Positions 55,026-63,123 of a stretch of DNA of 64,000 bases are shown here, in pieces. The notes beneath the pieces were generated by a model. That model saw nothing but the letters and a program-made list of their open reading frames with translations. It was not told the DNA's origin and ran no database searches. Each line of letters begins with the position of its first letter. Within the stretch, counting starts at the first letter, position 1. A program made the translations under genes and the position numbers. The stretch covers positions 558,001 to 622,000 of the forward strand of contig CP045205.1 of the NCBI GenBank assembly GCA_009363175.1, read 5' to 3'. This DNA is from Citrobacter telavivensis (GTDB lineage: Bacteria > Pseudomonadota > Gammaproteobacteria > Enterobacterales > Enterobacteriaceae).

Positions 55026-55942
55026 CTTGTCGCTTTAATCTCTTCTATTAGCAAGTCTTTTTCTCCCCACAGCGTATTTAGCCATAGCTGGAAACGGCGC
55101 TTAAAACCTTTATCGTTCACGTAGTCACCGTGCAGATCTTCCTTAATGGGTTGCATATCCACGCGAACCACAATGCGCGTCAGTTTCCCGCTTAGCATAT
55201 CGAAGAACGGCGTACGGTCGTTTTCTGGATAGCACAGCGTAACGTTAAGTAATTTATCGAATTGCGAACCTAACACGTTCAGCGCCATTGCGATGCCTGC
55301 TGCTTTTGGCGGTAACAGGTGTTTATACGGCGAGCGAGTCTGCTGACGTTTTTCTTCGGTAAAGCGAGAGCCTTCGACGAAATTGACGATCGTGGTGGGA
55401 TGCGCCCGAAATTTTTCGCAGGACCGGCGGGTGGTCTCAACATCCTTACCCCGACGTTCTGGATGCCGCAAGAGGTACGCGCGTGAGTAACGTTTCATAA
55501 ACGGCATATCCAGCGCCCAGCAGGCGAGACCGATAAAGGGCACCCAGGCCAGTTGCTGTTTGAGGAAATACTTATTCATGGGAATGTGTTTACGGAAGAG
55601 CACACACAGCACCACGATGTCAGCCCAACTGTGGTGATTACACACCAGCAGATACCAGTTTTTCTTGCTGAGACCTTCCAGACCTTGCACATCCCATTTC
55701 AACCACGGGTTGAGATGCAGCAGCAGGGCGAGCCCTTCACACCAGCAGTACATCATGAAATTACAAAACAAAGACACCTTGCGCCAGACGAAAGGAACGG
55801 GTAGCAGGAGCTTTACCAGTCCAGCAAGAATGATCGGTACAGAGCATAAAATCGTGACCACAATGGTCAATGCGATGCTCAGCAACAGGGTGACTGTAGC
55901 GAGCAATCTCGCCATGATTAAATTATTCAAAGGATTAGCCAT
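55007..55942 (-). CDS. yihG: PlsC-family acyltransferase YihG
   Basis: YihG is a lysophosphatidic acid acyltransferase-like inner-membrane enzyme and a paralogue of PlsC. It has two N-terminal hydrophobic stretches, the NHHSWADIVVL catalytic motif (HX4D) and the later FVEGSRFTEEKR block. The ATG at 55942 (MANPLNNLIMARLL) matches the E. coli start and gives 311 residues. In E. coli K-12 I recall yihF between dsbA and yihG; it is absent here. Confidence 0.95.
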   Translation of the reverse strand: MANPLNNLIMARLLATVTLLLSIALTIVVTILCSVPIILAGLVKLLLPVPFVWRKVSLFCNFMMYCWCEGLALLLHLNPWLKWDVQGLEGLSKKNWYLLVCNHHSWADIVVLCVLFRKHIPMNKYFLKQQLAWVPFIGLACWALDMPFMKRYSRAYLLRHPERRGKDVETTRRSCEKFRAHPTTIVNFVEGSRFTEEKRQQTRSPYKHLLPPKAAGIAMALNVLGSQFDKLLNVTLCYPENDRTPFFDMLSGKLTRIVVRVDMQPIKEDLHGDYVNDKGFKRRFQLWLNTLWGEKDLLIEEIKATSKNAGH

Positions 55943-56306
55943 AAACAGTACGCTAAAGTCGCGCAAGGGGGCTGATTTTATCAGAAAATAACTCAAATGA
56001 CGGTTCTTCACGACAGAGAAAAATACGCCATATCTATCCACATTCCGTAATTCAATGAAAACATAAAGGGTTTATTTTGTTGTTTTTATAACTTATTGAA
56101 AATAATCAATAAAATAAATGATGATAAAATCATTGATTTGATATTAATGTGATGAAAATTAATTATGCACAAAGTTATCCACAGGCGGCTTTGCGAGCGA
56201 TCCAGAAGATCTACAAAAGATTTACGACAAATGTGGTGAAAAACTCATGTTTTCATCCCGTCTGTGGCATCCTTTATCCATAATCTGATAAACAGGCACG
56301 GACATT
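55943..56306. promoter_or_regulatory. yihG-polA intergenic region with DnaA-box-like sites
   Basis: This 364-base gap has no gene I can support. It is A/T-rich in the middle (56040-56165). Two sequences match the DnaA box TTATNCACA: TTATGCACA (56163-56171) and TTATCCACA (56175-56183), 12 bases apart start to start. A third, TTATCCATA, is at 56274-56282, just before the polA start. It should contain the polA promoter and the divergent yihG promoter. Confidence 0.7.
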
Positions 56307-59093
56307 ATGGTTCAGATCCCAGAAAACCCACTTATCCTTGTAGATGGCTCCTCTTATCTCTATCGCGCATACCATGCGTTTCCACCGCTAACCAATAGCG
56401 CGGGTGAACCGACGGGCGCGATGTACGGTGTCCTCAATATGCTGCGCAGCCTGATCCTGCAGTATCAGCCAACACATGCCGCAGTGGTATTTGATGCCAA
56501 GGGTAAAACCTTCCGTGACGAATTATTTGAGCATTACAAATCGCATCGCCCGCCAATGCCGGACGATCTGCGGGCGCAGATCGAACCGTTACATGCGATG
56601 GTGAAAGCGATGGGGTTGCCGCTGCTGGCCGTATCCGGCGTGGAAGCGGACGATGTTATTGGCACCCTGGCACGTGAAGCGGAAAAAGTGGGGCGTCCGG
56701 TGCTGATCAGTACCGGTGATAAAGATATGGCCCAACTGGTTACGCCAAACATCACACTCATCAATACCATGACTAACACTATTCTTGGTCCGGATGAAGT
56801 TGTGACGAAATACGGCGTGCCGCCCGAACTGATCATCGACTTTCTGGCGCTGATGGGGGATTCCTCCGATAACATTCCGGGCGTACCGGGCGTTGGGGAA
56901 AAGACCGCTCAGGCGCTGTTACAGGGACTGGGCGGGCTGGATACGCTTTACGCTGAGTCAGATAAAATTGCCGGGTTGACGTTCCGTGGTGCGAAAACCA
57001 TGGCGGGTAAACTTGAGCAAAATAAAGAGGTTGCCTATCTCTCCTATAAACTGGCGACGATCAAAACAGACGTTGAGCTGGAACTAACCTGCGAACAGTT
57101 GGAAGTACAACAGCCACAGGCTGACGAACTGGTCGGGCTGTTTAAAAAGTATGAGTTCAAACGCTGGACCGCTGATGTTGAAGCGGGCAAGTGGCTACAG
57201 GCGAAAGGGGCAAAACCGGCGGCAAAACCGCAGGAGACGATCGTTGTCGATGACGCACAGGAAGAAACCGCTGCTGTGCTTTCCTACGATAACTACGTGA
57301 CGATTCTCGATGAACCGACGCTGGAAACGTGGATTGCGAAGCTGAAAAAAGCGCCCGTGTTTGCCTTCGATACCGAAACCGACAGTCTGGATAACATCTC
57401 TGCCAATCTGGTGGGGCTCTCATTCGCTATTGAACCAGGCGTGGCGGCTTATGTGCCTGTGGCGCATGACTATCTGGATGCGCCGGATCAAATTTCCCGC
57501 GATCGTGCGCTGGCGATGCTCAAGCCGCTGCTTGAAGATGAAAACGCGCGTAAGGTTGGACAAAATCTGAAGTACGATCGCGGTATTCTGGCGAATTATG
57601 GCATCGAACTGCGTGGCATCGCTTTTGATACCATGCTCGAATCGTACATTCTGAACAGCGTTGCCGGACGTCACGATATGGACAGCTTGTCCGATCGCTG
57701 GCTGAAGCACAAAACCATCACCTTCGAAGAGATTGCGGGTAAAGGGAAGAACCAACTGACCTTTAATCAGATCGCGCTGGAAGAGGCCGGGCGTTATGCG
57801 GCAGAAGATGCTGACGTCACCTTACAACTGCATTTGAAAATGTGGCCAGAACTGCAGCAGCATAAAGGGCCGTTGAATGTCTTTGAAAACATCGAAATGC
57901 CGCTGGTACCGGTGTTATCTCGCGTAGAGCGTAACGGTGTGAAGATAGACCCAGCGGTACTGCATAAGCACTCCGAGGAGATCACCCTGCGTCTGGCGGA
58001 GCTGGAACAGAAAGCGCATGACATCGCAGGAGAAGTGTTTAACCTCTCTTCAACTAAGCAGTTGCAGACGATCCTGTTCGAAAAACAGGGCATTAAGCCA
58101 CTGAAGAAAACCCCAGGCGGCGCGCCATCGACGTCTGAAGAGGTGCTGGAAGAGCTGGCACTGGATTACCCGCTACCTAAAGTGATTCTTGAGTATCGTG
58201 GCCTGGCGAAGCTGAAATCGACCTACACCGACAAACTGCCGCTGATGATTAACCCGAAAACCGGGCGTGTGCACACGTCGTATCATCAGGCCGTGACCGC
58301 GACGGGCCGCTTGTCATCGACCGATCCAAACCTGCAAAACATTCCGGTCCGTAACGAGGAAGGTCGTCGTATCCGTCAGGCATTTATCCCGCCGAAGGAT
58401 TACCTGATTGTTTCTGCGGACTATTCACAGATTGAGCTGCGTATTATGGCGCACCTGTCACGCGACAAAGGTTTGCTGACAGCGTTTGCTGAAGGGAAAG
58501 ATATTCACCGCGCCACCGCTGCAGAAGTATTTGGTCTGCCGCTGGAGACGGTAACAAGTGAGCAGCGTCGCAGCGCGAAGGCGATCAACTTTGGCCTGAT
58601 CTACGGCATGAGCGCGTTCGGTCTGGCGCGTCAGTTGAATATTCCGCGTAAAGAAGCGCAGAAGTATATGGACCTCTATTTCGAACGTTATCCTGGCGTA
58701 CTGGAGTACATGGAACGCACTCGCGCTCAGGCGAAAGAGCAGGGCTATGTTGAAACGCTGGAAGGCCGTCGTCTCTATCTGCCGGATATCAAATCCAGCA
58801 ACGGCGCGCGTCGTGCTGGTGCTGAGCGTGCGGCGATTAACGCCCCAATGCAGGGAACCGCAGCCGATATCATCAAACGAGCGATGATTGCGGTCGATGG
58901 CTGGCTGGAAACAGAGAAACCGCGCGTGCGTATGATCATGCAGGTGCACGATGAACTGGTGTTTGAAGTACATAAAGACGACCTGGATGCGGCAGCGAAA
59001 AGGATCCATCAGTTGATGGAAAACTGCACGCGCATTGATGTGCCACTGCTGGTGGAAGTCGGGAGTGGTGAAAACTGGGATCAGGCGCACTAA
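56307..59093 (+). CDS. polA: DNA polymerase I
   Basis: Pol I removes RNA primers and fills gaps in replication and repair. All three domains are complete in 928 residues: the 5'-3' exonuclease (about 1-320: NPLILVDGSSYLYRAYHAF; GVEADDVIGTLA), the 3'-5' exonuclease (FAFDTETDSLDN, Asp355/Glu357) and the polymerase (SADYSQIELRIMAHLS with Asp705; QVHDELVFEVH with Asp882). Spot 42 lies directly downstream, as in E. coli. Confidence 0.99.
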   Translation: MVQIPENPLILVDGSSYLYRAYHAFPPLTNSAGEPTGAMYGVLNMLRSLILQYQPTHAAVVFDAKGKTFRDELFEHYKSHRPPMPDDLRAQIEPLHAMVKAMGLPLLAVSGVEADDVIGTLAREAEKVGRPVLISTGDKDMAQLVTPNITLINTMTNTILGPDEVVTKYGVPPELIIDFLALMGDSSDNIPGVPGVGEKTAQALLQGLGGLDTLYAESDKIAGLTFRGAKTMAGKLEQNKEVAYLSYKLATIKTDVELELTCEQLEVQQPQADELVGLFKKYEFKRWTADVEAGKWLQAKGAKPAAKPQETIVVDDAQEETAAVLSYDNYVTILDEPTLETWIAKLKKAPVFAFDTETDSLDNISANLVGLSFAIEPGVAAYVPVAHDYLDAPDQISRDRALAMLKPLLEDENARKVGQNLKYDRGILANYGIELRGIAFDTMLESYILNSVAGRHDMDSLSDRWLKHKTITFEEIAGKGKNQLTFNQIALEEAGRYAAEDADVTLQLHLKMWPELQQHKGPLNVFENIEMPLVPVLSRVERNGVKIDPAVLHKHSEEITLRLAELEQKAHDIAGEVFNLSSTKQLQTILFEKQGIKPLKKTPGGAPSTSEEVLEELALDYPLPKVILEYRGLAKLKSTYTDKLPLMINPKTGRVHTSYHQAVTATGRLSSTDPNLQNIPVRNEEGRRIRQAFIPPKDYLIVSADYSQIELRIMAHLSRDKGLLTAFAEGKDIHRATAAEVFGLPLETVTSEQRRSAKAINFGLIYGMSAFGLARQLNIPRKEAQKYMDLYFERYPGVLEYMERTRAQAKEQGYVETLEGRRLYLPDIKSSNGARRAGAERAAINAPMQGTAADIIKRAMIAVDGWLETEKPRVRMIMQVHDELVFEVHKDDLDAAAKRIHQLMENCTRIDVPLLVEVGSGENWDQAH

Positions 59094-59241
59094 GTGGCCG
59101 CTGGATAACGCGCTTTTTTCGTAATTAAGCAACATAAGTGCACGCATTTTGTGATGGGTATTGGAATTACCTATGTAAAGAATGAAAAAAAATTACAAAA
59201 AGTGCTTTCTGCGCTGCTCAAAAAAGAGTAAAGTTATTCGC

Positions 59242-59351
59242 GTAGGGTACAGAGGTAAGATGTTCTATCTTTCAGACCTTTTACTTCACGTAATCGGATT
59301 TGGCTGAATATTTTAGCCGCCCCAGTCAGTTTCTGACTGGGGCGTTTTTTA
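59242..59351 (+). ncRNA. spf: Spot 42 small RNA
   Basis: GTAGGGTACAGAGGTAAGAT starts the RNA, and the sequence is nearly identical to E. coli Spot 42, about 110 bases, ending in the hairpin CCCCAGTCAG...CTGACTGGGG plus T run (59321-59351). The loop is one base longer. TAAAGT at 59229-59234 is a suitable -10 box. Spot 42 acts with Hfq to repress galK and secondary carbon metabolism and is itself repressed by CRP-cAMP. The polA-spf gap (59094-59241) holds no other gene. Confidence 0.96.
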
Positions 59352-59352
59352 T

Positions 59353-59478
59353 TTTACTCTTCATACTTCACGCTGCAGGTGCATTGGTTTCCTCTCTCAC
59401 CTCAGCCACTTACTGATGTAAGCCCCTGAGCATTCACTGCGTCGCTGCCTTCCTGCAACATGAATTATTTTGAGTAAA
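59353..59478. repeat. ERIC element after Spot 42
   Basis: The 126-base element has terminal inverted repeats TTTACTC (59353-59359) and GAGTAAA (59472-59478). Its centre CTCACCTCAGCCACTTACT/GTAAGCCCCTGAGCATTCAC is the ERIC core, with GCTGCAGGTGCATTGG and CTGCCTTCCTGCAAC arms. It begins one or two bases after the Spot 42 terminator. Confidence 0.85.
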
Positions 59479-59495
59479 AGCGAAACACGATCTGT

Positions 59496-59530
59496 GGGCT
59501 GGATAAGACGCGCTGCGTCGTTATCCGCCC
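59496..59530. repeat. REP-like hairpin downstream of engB
   Basis: GGGCTGGATAA and TTATCCGCCC are inverted around GACGCGCTGCGTCG, itself an inverted repeat. It sits just after the engB stop and may act as its 3' hairpin. Confidence 0.65.
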
Positions 59531-59540
59531 TCGCGATGAA

Positions 59541-60173
59541 TTACTCTCCGTCCTGATCCTCTTCAACCGGTGCCAGTTCGCTAAACCAGCTGTCCAGCTT
59601 CTGCCGTAATTTGTCCACGCCCTGCTTTTTCAGCGATGAAAAGGTCTCAACCTGCACATCGCCGTTAAAGGCTAACACCGCTTCACGGACCATATTCAAC
59701 TGGGCCTTACGCGCCCCACTTGCCAGTTTGTCCGCTTTTGTCAGCAGCACCAGCACCTGGATGTTACTCTCAACGGCCCACTGGACCATCTGCTGGTCGA
59801 GATCTTTCAGCGGATGGCGAATATCCATCAACACCACCAGTCCCTGCAGGCTCTGGCGTTTTTCCAGGTACTCACCCAGTGCGCGTTGCCATTTGCGCTT
59901 CATTTCTTCCGGCACTTCGGCGTAACCATAGCCGGGTAAGTCAACAAGTCGTTTGCCGTCGACCACTTCAAACAGGTTAATAAGCTGAGTACGGCCAGGC
60001 GTTTTCGAGGTACGCGCCAGGCTCTTCTGATTGGTCAGCGTGTTCAGTGCGCTGGACTTACCTGCGTTGGAACGGCCAGCAAATGCCACTTCGATTCCAG
60101 TATCGGAAGGTAAATGGCGAATATCAGGCGCGCTCATTACAAAGTGCGTCTGTTGATAATTCAGGTTAATCAA
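59541..60173 (-). CDS. engB: Ribosome biogenesis GTPase EngB (YihA/YsxC)
   Basis: EngB is an essential GTPase that helps assemble the large ribosomal subunit. The GTPase motifs are G1 GRSNAGKSSALN, G3 DLPGYGYAEV and G4 LTKADKL in a 210-residue protein. Its 5' side faces the A/T-rich region upstream of csrC. Confidence 0.97.
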   Translation of the reverse strand: MINLNYQQTHFVMSAPDIRHLPSDTGIEVAFAGRSNAGKSSALNTLTNQKSLARTSKTPGRTQLINLFEVVDGKRLVDLPGYGYAEVPEEMKRKWQRALGEYLEKRQSLQGLVVLMDIRHPLKDLDQQMVQWAVESNIQVLVLLTKADKLASGARKAQLNMVREAVLAFNGDVQVETFSSLKKQGVDKLRQKLDSWFSELAPVEEDQDGE

Positions 60174-60445
60174 AGCGGTCGTCTCCGTCAGTTAAAGCTT
60201 TGCCGCGATTATACCTGAACAGGAGCAAAAGACTGATTTTTCGACATGGGCCTGCTGTGAGTAAAAACCTTGCTCGTTGTGAGACATTGCCGATCGTTCT
60301 TATACGAAATTTAGGAGTAATTGCAGGGCAAATAATTAAATAAATCAACTAAATCATGGTATTAAAAGTATGTAATATTCTGAAAATATCAGAACTGTGC
60401 GACCAGTGACTTGTTACTTTACTTCAAAAGAGTAGAGTAGCCCCC
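60174..60445. promoter_or_regulatory. engB and csrC promoter region
   Basis: This A/T-rich stretch separates divergent engB and csrC and holds no gene I can support. A possible csrC promoter is TTGTTA (60411-60416), 16 bases, TAGAGT (60433-60438), fitting a start at 60446. GTGAGACATTGCCG (about 60279-60292) could be part of a UvrY/SirA binding region, but I cannot confirm a full site. Confidence 0.5.
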
Positions 60446-60690
60446 ATAGCGAGGATAGCTGTACAGGAAGACGACTCAGGATGAGGGTCAGGAGCGCCAG
60501 GAGGCGAAGACACAGGATTGTCAGGATGACAGGCGTTCGGAGACGTTGGTATACGGAAACGGAAAAGACACGGAATGTTCCAGGCTGAAGGATAAACAGG
60601 GTGTGTTGACAGCCGACAGGGAATGTAGGACCCGTTCAGGGTTGTGAGTAAGGTGAAAAGGCGACAGAGCAATCTGTCGCCTTTTTTCTT
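60446..60690 (+). ncRNA. csrC: CsrC small RNA
   Basis: This 245-base RNA starts ATAGCGAGGATAGC and ends in the strong terminator GGCGACAGAGC...GTCGCC plus T run (60660-60690). I count 14 GGA motifs, many as AGGA in loops, which bind and titrate the post-transcriptional regulator CsrA. Length, position between engB and yihI and sequence resemble E. coli CsrC. Its transcription should depend on BarA/UvrY. From 60691 to 60750 a short A/T-rich gap leads to yihI. Confidence 0.95.
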
Positions 60691-60750
60691 TATTTCTGCT
60701 AGATTCCGGCGCAATTGTATACTGAATAAAACAGCCAAAGACGAATCACT

Positions 60751-61263
60751 ATGAAATCCACTTCTACACCACGCGGCAAAGGTCCTGCAAAGGCACGCCG
60801 TAAAACCCGTGAAGAGCTGAACCTGGAAGCTCGTGACCGCAAGCGTCAGAAAAAACACCGTGGACACGCGGCGGGTAGCCGTGCGACCGGTGGCGACGCG
60901 GCGTCAGGCGGCAAAAACAAGAACCAACAGAAAGATCCACGCATCGGCAGTAAAACCCCTATTCCATTGGGCGTGACCGAAAAAGTCACCAAACAGCACA
61001 AACCGAAGAGTGAGAAACCTATGCTTTCACCGCAGGCTGAGTTGGATTTACTGGAAACGGATGAGCGCCTGGATGCGCTGTTAGAGCGTCTGGAAGCAGG
61101 CGAAACCCTGAGCGCGGAAGATCAGTCCTGGGTAGATGCCAAACTGGATCGCATCGATGAACTGATGCAGAAGCTGGGCCTCTCCTACGATGATGACGAA
61201 GAAGAAGAGGAAGATGACGAGAAGCAGGAAGATATGATGCGCCTGCTGCGGGGCGGTAACTAA
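60751..61263 (+). CDS. yihI: Der GTPase-activating protein YihI
   Basis: YihI stimulates the ribosome-assembly GTPase Der. The 170-residue protein has a very basic, disordered N-terminal half (KARRKTREELNLEARDRKRQKKHRGHA; KDPRIGSKTPIPLG) and a helical acidic C-terminal half (LSPQAELDLLETDERLDALLERLEAG; DDDEEEEEDDEKQEDMM). It lies upstream of hemN, with a small open frame filling the gap. Confidence 0.94.
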   Translation: MKSTSTPRGKGPAKARRKTREELNLEARDRKRQKKHRGHAAGSRATGGDAASGGKNKNQQKDPRIGSKTPIPLGVTEKVTKQHKPKSEKPMLSPQAELDLLETDERLDALLERLEAGETLSAEDQSWVDAKLDRIDELMQKLGLSYDDDEEEEEDDEKQEDMMRLLRGGN

Positions 61264-61274
61264 CGGTTTACGCC

Positions 61275-61448
61275 GTGGGCCTGCCCGTCCTGCTTATAAC
61301 CCTTCCGGTTATATGTTATCTGGTGTGGTTATTCGTTAAACTACAGCGGTTGTCGCGGCGACAGAAGTGGCTGCGCAGCCGGCTTAGCACTCGAAATGGA
61401 GTGAGGCCGGTACGCCGTACCCGCCAGAGACGCCATCGGAAGGAGTGA
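61275..61448 (+). CDS. Possible 57-residue membrane microprotein between yihI and hemN
   Basis: A GTG-started frame of 57 codons begins 11 bases after the yihI stop and ends two bases before the hemN ATG. The predicted peptide has a hydrophobic segment (GLPVLLITLPVICYLVWLFV) and a tail with about 16 Arg/Lys residues in 35. No good ribosome site precedes it, so it may be translated by reinitiation after yihI. The hemN ribosome site lies in its last codons. It could instead be a chance frame in GC-rich leader DNA. I do not know a family for it with certainty. Confidence 0.4.
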   Translation: MGLPVLLITLPVICYLVWLFVKLQRLSRRQKWLRSRLSTRNGVRPVRRTRQRRHRKE

Positions 61449-61450
61449 GC

Positions 61451-62824
61451 ATGTCTGAACAACAAATAGACTGGGATCTGGCCCTGATCCAGAAATATAA
61501 CTATTCCGGGCCACGCTATACCTCGTACCCGACCGCGCTGGAATTTTCAGACGCGTTTGGCGAATCGGCGTTTTTACAGGCCGTCGCGCGCTATCCTGAG
61601 CGCCCGCTCTCGCTTTACGTTCATATTCCGTTTTGCCACAAACTCTGCTACTTCTGTGGCTGCAATAAGATTGTGACCCGACAGCAGCATAAGGCCGATC
61701 AGTATCTGGATGCGCTGGAACAGGAAATTCTTCATCGTGCGCCGCTGTTTGCCGCACGCCAGGTTAGCCAACTGCACTGGGGCGGTGGCACGCCAACCTA
61801 CCTGAATAAAGCGCAAATCAGCCGTCTGATGACGTTGCTGCGGAATAATTTCCACTTCAATGCGGATGCGGAGATTTCGATCGAAGTCGATCCCCGAGAG
61901 ATTGAACTGGACGTGCTCGATCATTTACGCGCAGAAGGCTTTAATCGTCTCAGCATGGGCGTGCAGGACTTCAACAAAGAGGTTCAGCGACTGGTTAACC
62001 GTGAACAGGATGAAGAGTTTATCTTTGCGCTGCTTAATCACGCGCGTGACATCGGCTTTACCTCGACCAATATCGATCTGATCTATGGTTTACCCAAACA
62101 GACGCCGGAAAGTTTCGCGTTTACCCTGAAGCGGGTGGCGGAATTGAGTCCCGATCGTCTGAGCGTCTTTAACTATGCGCATTTGCCAACGCTGTTTGCC
62201 GCACAGCGCAAAATTAAAGACGCCGATCTGCCCAGCGCACAGCAGAAGCTGGATATTTTACAAGAAACCATCTCCTCGCTGACAGAGACCGGTTATCAGT
62301 TTATCGGCATGGACCACTTTGCCCGCCCGGATGACGAACTGGCAATTGCCCAGCGCAAAGGTGTTCTCCACCGTAATTTCCAGGGGTACACCACCCAGGG
62401 GGACACCGATCTGTTGGGGATGGGCGTTTCTGCCATCAGCATGATTGGCGATTGCTATGCCCAGAACCAGAAAGAGCTGAAACTCTACTATCAGCAGGTG
62501 GATGAACAGGGGAATGCCTTGTGGCGCGGCATCGCGCTAACCCGTGATGACGGTATCCGTCGTGACGTCATTAAGTCGCTGATCTGCAACTTCCGTCTCG
62601 ACTATGCCGCAGTTGAGCAGCAGTGGGATCTGAACTTCGCGGATTACTTTGCCGAAGACCTGAAGCTGTTGGCACCGCTGGCGAAAGATGGGCTGGTGGA
62701 TGTGACAGAGAAGGACATTCAGGTCACGCCGAAAGGCCGCCTGCTGATTCGTAACATTTGCATGTGCTTTGATGCGTATCTGCGCCAGAAAGCGCGGATG
62801 CAGCAGTTTTCGAGAGTGATTTAA
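61451..62824 (+). CDS. hemN: Oxygen-independent coproporphyrinogen III oxidase HemN
   Basis: HemN is a radical-SAM enzyme that converts coproporphyrinogen III to protoporphyrinogen IX without oxygen. The 4Fe-4S motif CHKLCYFC has Cys62, Cys66 and Cys69, followed by another Cys (GCNK), and the SAM-binding GGGTPTYL is present. The ATG at 61451 follows GGAAGGAG and gives 457 residues as in E. coli; the GTG at 61445 is less likely. It completes the anaerobic branch of heme synthesis in this window. Confidence 0.98.
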   Translation: MSEQQIDWDLALIQKYNYSGPRYTSYPTALEFSDAFGESAFLQAVARYPERPLSLYVHIPFCHKLCYFCGCNKIVTRQQHKADQYLDALEQEILHRAPLFAARQVSQLHWGGGTPTYLNKAQISRLMTLLRNNFHFNADAEISIEVDPREIELDVLDHLRAEGFNRLSMGVQDFNKEVQRLVNREQDEEFIFALLNHARDIGFTSTNIDLIYGLPKQTPESFAFTLKRVAELSPDRLSVFNYAHLPTLFAAQRKIKDADLPSAQQKLDILQETISSLTETGYQFIGMDHFARPDDELAIAQRKGVLHRNFQGYTTQGDTDLLGMGVSAISMIGDCYAQNQKELKLYYQQVDEQGNALWRGIALTRDDGIRRDVIKSLICNFRLDYAAVEQQWDLNFADYFAEDLKLLAPLAKDGLVDVTEKDIQVTPKGRLLIRNICMCFDAYLRQKARMQQFSRVI

Positions 62825-62828
62825 TCTG

Positions 62829-62898
62829 TTGCCGGATGGCGCTTCGCTTATCCGGCCTACAACGTGTAGAGCCATTAAGCATTAGCGCCATCCGGCAC
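62829..62898. repeat. BIME between hemN and yshB
   Basis: A REP unit at 62829-62860 (GCCGGATGGCGCTTCGCTTA, closing ATCCGGC) faces a second, partly degenerate unit at about 62875-62898 (AGCGCCATCCGGCA). The elements lie between convergent hemN and yshB/glnG. Confidence 0.75.
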
Positions 62899-62902
62899 AG
62901 CG

Positions 62903-63013
62903 TTAGCTGAACAGCCCAACCAGCGCGGCGCACAGTACTGCGGCGACCGCAGTTTGTGGCGTATGGCTGTCGACCGCTCCGCTTGATAGCAGATTTATAA
63001 TCGATTCCAGCAT
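62903..63013 (-). CDS. yshB: Small membrane protein YshB
   Basis: A 36-codon frame reads MLESIINLLSSGAVDSHTPQ and then a hydrophobic C-terminal segment TAVAAVLCAALVGLFS. It is nearly identical to the E. coli small inner-membrane protein YshB, which sits at the same place next to hemN and glnG. GGGGGACTTACC precedes the ATG, giving a ribosome site. Its function in E. coli is unknown; a role in Salmonella intracellular growth has been reported, which I have not verified. Confidence 0.88.
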   Translation of the reverse strand: MLESIINLLSSGAVDSHTPQTAVAAVLCAALVGLFS

Positions 63014-63123
63014 GGTAAGTCCCCCGTTTGCCGGGCACGATCATACTGAACTCATCGGAACAGTAAAGCGCAAAATAACGGCAATTTGCGCTCAATTATT
63101 AATCTTTACACAAGCGTGTGACG

